Positions 7,172 through 8,845 of a DNA stretch of 8,845 nucleotides are shown here, in pieces. The DNA is taken from assembly GCA_030151245.1 (NCBI GenBank), contig JASLEF010000032.1, positions 1 to 8,845 on the forward strand, given 5' to 3'. This DNA comes from Ignatzschineria sp. GTDB taxonomy: Bacteria > Pseudomonadota > Gammaproteobacteria > Cardiobacteriales > Wohlfahrtiimonadaceae. Positions within the stretch are counted from its first letter, which is position 1; the number at the start of each line of letters is the position of its first letter. The notes below the pieces were generated by a model. The model was not told where the DNA came from. It saw only the letters and a program-made list of their open reading frames with translations, and searched no databases. Position numbers and translations under genes: made by a program.

Positions 7172-8146
7172 ATGCTTATTGACCAATTTGGACGAAAGAT
7201 TGATTATCTACGCATATCCGTGACAGATCGATGCGACCTTCGTTGCACCTACTGTATACCCAAAGGCTTTAAAGGCTTTGAAGTCAATAAAAACTGGCTG
7301 ACTTTTGATGAGATTATTCGTGTCGTCACCGCTTTCTCAGCAATGGGTACCGATCATTATCGCATTACTGGCGGAGAGCCATTATTAAGAAAAAACGTGA
7401 CCGAGTTGATTCAGCGCATGAAAGAGATCCCGACTATCAAAGATCTCTCTATGACAACTAATGCCACTCAATTAGAGAGGCATGCGAAAGACCTTAAAGC
7501 TGCAGGACTTGACCGACTGAATATTAGCTTAGATTCAATCAATCCTTTAACCGTCCATCAAATTACGGGAAATGACTGTATTGATAAAGTAAAACGAGGA
7601 ATTTTCGCCGCCAAAGATGCCGGTTTTGAAATGATCAAAATCAATATGGTGCCGATTATGGGCGTGAATGACCATGATATCGATGCGATGATTAAGTTCT
7701 GTATGGATAATGGTTTGATCTTACGTCTCATCGAAGCAATGCCAATGGGCGAAACTGGTCAAAGTACTAAAGGCGAAGATCTCACACATTTACTTGAATC
7801 GTTGCGCCAGAAATATGGACTGGTAGATTCTAGGAGATCCTTAGGACAAGGTCCCGCAAAATATTATGAATCTCCAGACGGATCATTTACCTTTGGTCTG
7901 ATCACGCCTATGAGTCAACACTTTTGTGATGCTTGTAATCGCGTGAGAATGTCAGTCGATGGCACATTATATATGTGTCTTGGACAAGAGGAAGCATTCC
8001 CATTAAGAGATATGCTACGAGATCATTGCAGTGACGATGAATTACAACAAGCCATTCGTCAGGCCATTAACTTAAAACCCCAAAAACATGAGTTCACCAC
8101 CGATGCCAACAAAATCCAACGAATTATGTCGATGACCGGCGGTTAA
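7172..8146 (+). CDS. moaA: GTP 3',8-cyclase MoaA, radical SAM enzyme of molybdenum cofactor synthesis
   Basis: MoaA uses S-adenosylmethionine and an Fe-S cluster to convert GTP to 3',8-cyclo-7,8-dihydro-GTP, the first step towards molybdopterin; MoaC then makes cyclic pyranopterin monophosphate. From the chosen start it is 324 aa, a normal length. The radical SAM cluster motif is C21-x3-C25-x2-C28, followed by the SAM-binding GGEP (67-70). The second, GTP-binding 4Fe-4S cluster is held by C252-x2-C255-x13-C269. The protein ends in the conserved Gly-Gly tail needed for activity. All six cluster ligands are present, so it should be functional. It follows oxyR by 35 bp with no terminator between. 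No other mo-cofactor gene is in the window, so moaC, moaD, moaE and moeA must lie elsewhere. Confidence 0.95.
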   Translation: MLIDQFGRKIDYLRISVTDRCDLRCTYCIPKGFKGFEVNKNWLTFDEIIRVVTAFSAMGTDHYRITGGEPLLRKNVTELIQRMKEIPTIKDLSMTTNATQLERHAKDLKAAGLDRLNISLDSINPLTVHQITGNDCIDKVKRGIFAAKDAGFEMIKINMVPIMGVNDHDIDAMIKFCMDNGLILRLIEAMPMGETGQSTKGEDLTHLLESLRQKYGLVDSRRSLGQGPAKYYESPDGSFTFGLITPMSQHFCDACNRVRMSVDGTLYMCLGQEEAFPLRDMLRDHCSDDELQQAIRQAINLKPQKHEFTTDANKIQRIMSMTGG

Positions 8147-8147
8147 C

Positions 8148-8177
8148 TTGCTACACTAATTAAAACTTCATTATAAA
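8148..8177 (+). promoter_or_regulatory. Candidate sigma-70 promoter for the small gene at 8261
   Basis: TTGCTA (8148-8153), an 18-base spacer and TATAAA (8172-8177) follow directly behind the moaA stop codon. This would start transcription near 8184 with a leader of about 77 nt. No terminator is seen after moaA, so readthrough from moaA is also possible. Confidence 0.45.
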
Positions 8178-8178
8178 G

Positions 8179-8213
8179 CGCCCAATTGATGCTTGTTGCA
8201 ATGACAATTGGCG
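8179..8213 (+). promoter_or_regulatory. Stem-loop and AATTGG repeats upstream of the small gene
   Basis: CGCC(C)AATTG (8179-8188) pairs with CAATTGGCG (8205-8213), giving nine pairs with one bulged C around a 16-nt loop. A further AATTGG copy follows at about 8219-8224. No T-run follows the stem, so it is not an intrinsic terminator of moaA. The predicted transcript start (about 8184) falls within the left arm, so only part of the stem would be in RNA made from the local promoter. It may instead be a DNA operator, or an RNA structure on moaA readthrough transcripts. Confidence 0.35.
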
Positions 8214-8260
8214 ACACAAATTGGTAACATGACATGATAATTAAAATTACGGAGCGAAAA

Positions 8261-8467
8261 ATGAGCAAGCAATACGGAGTAAAAATGACTCTTCCTAAGC
8301 ACTCAACCTATCTTAGAGATAATCTTTTAGGAAAAGATTTTAGCGCTGAAAGATGGTTTGATAGTGTGGAATCTCGTCAAAAATTTTTAGATTCTTATCA
8401 AAATGATTTTGTTTACTACCGCATTGGAGATCGTCCTCGCTATCAATACGAACTTATTGAGAAGTAA
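8261..8467 (+). CDS. Uncharacterised small protein, 68 aa
   Basis: I do not recognise this protein with certainty. The start at 8261 is chosen because GGAG lies six bases upstream; an in-frame ATG at 8234 has no such site. The product is soluble and highly charged, with no signal peptide, membrane segment or cysteine. Visible pieces are an N-terminal strand-like YGVKMTLP (5-12), a LLGKDF segment (22-27), RWFDS (31-35) leading into a predicted helix (about 35-47), an aromatic YYRIGDRPR segment (52-60), and a C-terminal strand-like YELIEK (63-68). The ordered motifs suggest a compact conserved beta-alpha-beta domain rather than random coding. From memory it resembles a family of small hypothetical proteins in gammaproteobacteria; I cannot verify this. 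It has its own candidate promoter and a clear terminator. Codon use looks like the neighbours. Confidence 0.75.
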   Translation: MSKQYGVKMTLPKHSTYLRDNLLGKDFSAERWFDSVESRQKFLDSYQNDFVYYRIGDRPRYQYELIEK

Positions 8468-8504
8468 TCCACGCTTCCAAAAATAATACAAACTAACACC
8501 TTAC

Positions 8505-8530
8505 AGCCAACATCAATGTTGGCTTTTTTA
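8505..8530 (+). terminator. Intrinsic terminator after the small gene
   Basis: AGCCAACA (8505-8512) and TGTTGGCT (8517-8524) form a perfect 8-bp stem with a TCAA loop, followed by six T (8524-8529). It lies about 38 bases past the stop codon at 8467. It probably also ends any oxyR-moaA readthrough transcript. Confidence 0.88.
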
Positions 8531-8694
8531 TGTCTTTCACAAAGCCGCTGAATCCTCGCCACAAAAGAGATCTTGATGATTCCTTAAGCGCTTAAAAACG
8601 CCCCTTTCCAGCATATATCTCACCCCACCTCTTCATCATTCAAAAAAGATTAAGAACCTAAACCCCAAGCCCCGCCTGTATATTAAAAAGGGAA
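8531..8694. other. Spacer between convergent transcription units, C-rich on the + strand, no gene seen
   Basis: There is no plausible coding region. By hand count 8601-8680 contains 31 C and 6 G on the + strand. It also contains a 12-bp perfect palindrome, TTAAGCGCTTAA (8584-8595), of unknown role. The stretch lies after the terminator of the small gene and faces the opposing tRNA gene. A C-rich, G-poor + strand RNA would suit a backup Rho-loading site, but that is inference. Confidence 0.4.
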
Positions 8695-8730
8695 CAAAGA
8701 AAAACCCTAATGAATTGCTTCATTAGGGTT
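8695..8730 (-). terminator. Intrinsic terminator of tRNA-Arg
   Basis: Arms 8730-8719 and 8714-8703 form a perfect 12-bp stem with a four-base loop. On the minus strand it is followed by a run of five T (8704-8700). It begins eight bases after the CCA end of the tRNA, so this tRNA is the last one in its transcript. Confidence 0.92.
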
Positions 8731-8737
8731 ATCTATA

Positions 8738-8814
<77 letters not shown>

Positions 8815-8829
8815 TTAACTAAGATGGTT

Positions 8830-8835
8830 AGTATA
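8830..8835 (-). promoter_or_regulatory. Possible -10 box of the tRNA-Arg promoter
   Basis: TATACT on the minus strand lies 15 bases upstream of the mature tRNA 5' end, which fits a short leader. The -35 region would lie beyond the window edge, so this cannot be confirmed. The tRNA could also follow another tRNA in an operon. Confidence 0.35.
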
Positions 8836-8845
8836 GCGTATCTTT

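Noticed and set aside
8234..8260. Upstream ATG giving the small protein nine more residues
   Set aside because: There is no Shine-Dalgarno before it, whereas GGAG is well placed for the ATG at 8261.
8584..8595. Perfect palindrome TTAAGCGCTTAA
   Set aside because: At 12 bp with no loop, no T-run and no nearby promoter, it has no assignable role. It is kept only as a note in the spacer entry.

Overview
The window looks like ordinary chromosomal DNA of an AT-leaning gammaproteobacterium. I base this on the OGDH-type E3, an OxyR with the E. coli-like cysteine spacing, and a tRNA-Arg(ACG) close to the enterobacterial form. From general appearance it could belong to the Cardiobacteriales (Ignatzschineria/Wohlfahrtiimonas-like), but that placement is a guess. 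I see no transposase, phage gene, CRISPR array or defence system.

Layout. Positions 1-245 hold no recognisable gene and are strikingly C-rich and G-poor on the + strand. Next come three minus-strand genes that together encode the complete 2-oxoglutarate dehydrogenase complex: sucA (E1o, 6020-3177), sucB (E2o, 3032-1836) and lpdA (E3, 1737-307). They end at a strong intrinsic terminator (246-276). Their two gaps (144 and 98 bp) are long for this operon, and each carries a hairpin. The one before lpdA is followed by a U-run and looks like an internal attenuator or partial terminator. A 243-bp divergent control region separates sucA from the plus-strand genes oxyR (6264-7136, both redox cysteines present) and moaA (7172-8146, start revised to the good Shine-Dalgarno). 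An uncharacterised 68-residue protein (8261-8467) follows, with its own candidate promoter, a structured leader and an intrinsic terminator. The window closes with a second C-rich, G-poor spacer and a minus-strand tRNA-Arg(ACG) with its own terminator.

How the genes fit together. SucA, SucB and Lpd catalyse 2-oxoglutarate + CoA + NAD+ to succinyl-CoA + CO2 + NADH in the TCA cycle; sucCD and sdh are not adjacent. OxyR is a peroxide sensor transcribed divergently from the operon and immediately followed by the Fe-S enzyme MoaA (molybdenum cofactor synthesis). This places a redox regulator beside two oxidant-sensitive functions. Whether OxyR controls either is inference. No convincing OxyR operator was found by eye.

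I did not find a clearly new biological system. The leads most worth checking are the attenuator-like hairpin before lpdA, the oxyR/sucA/moaA arrangement, the small unknown gene with its leader, and the two candidate Rho-loading spacers.
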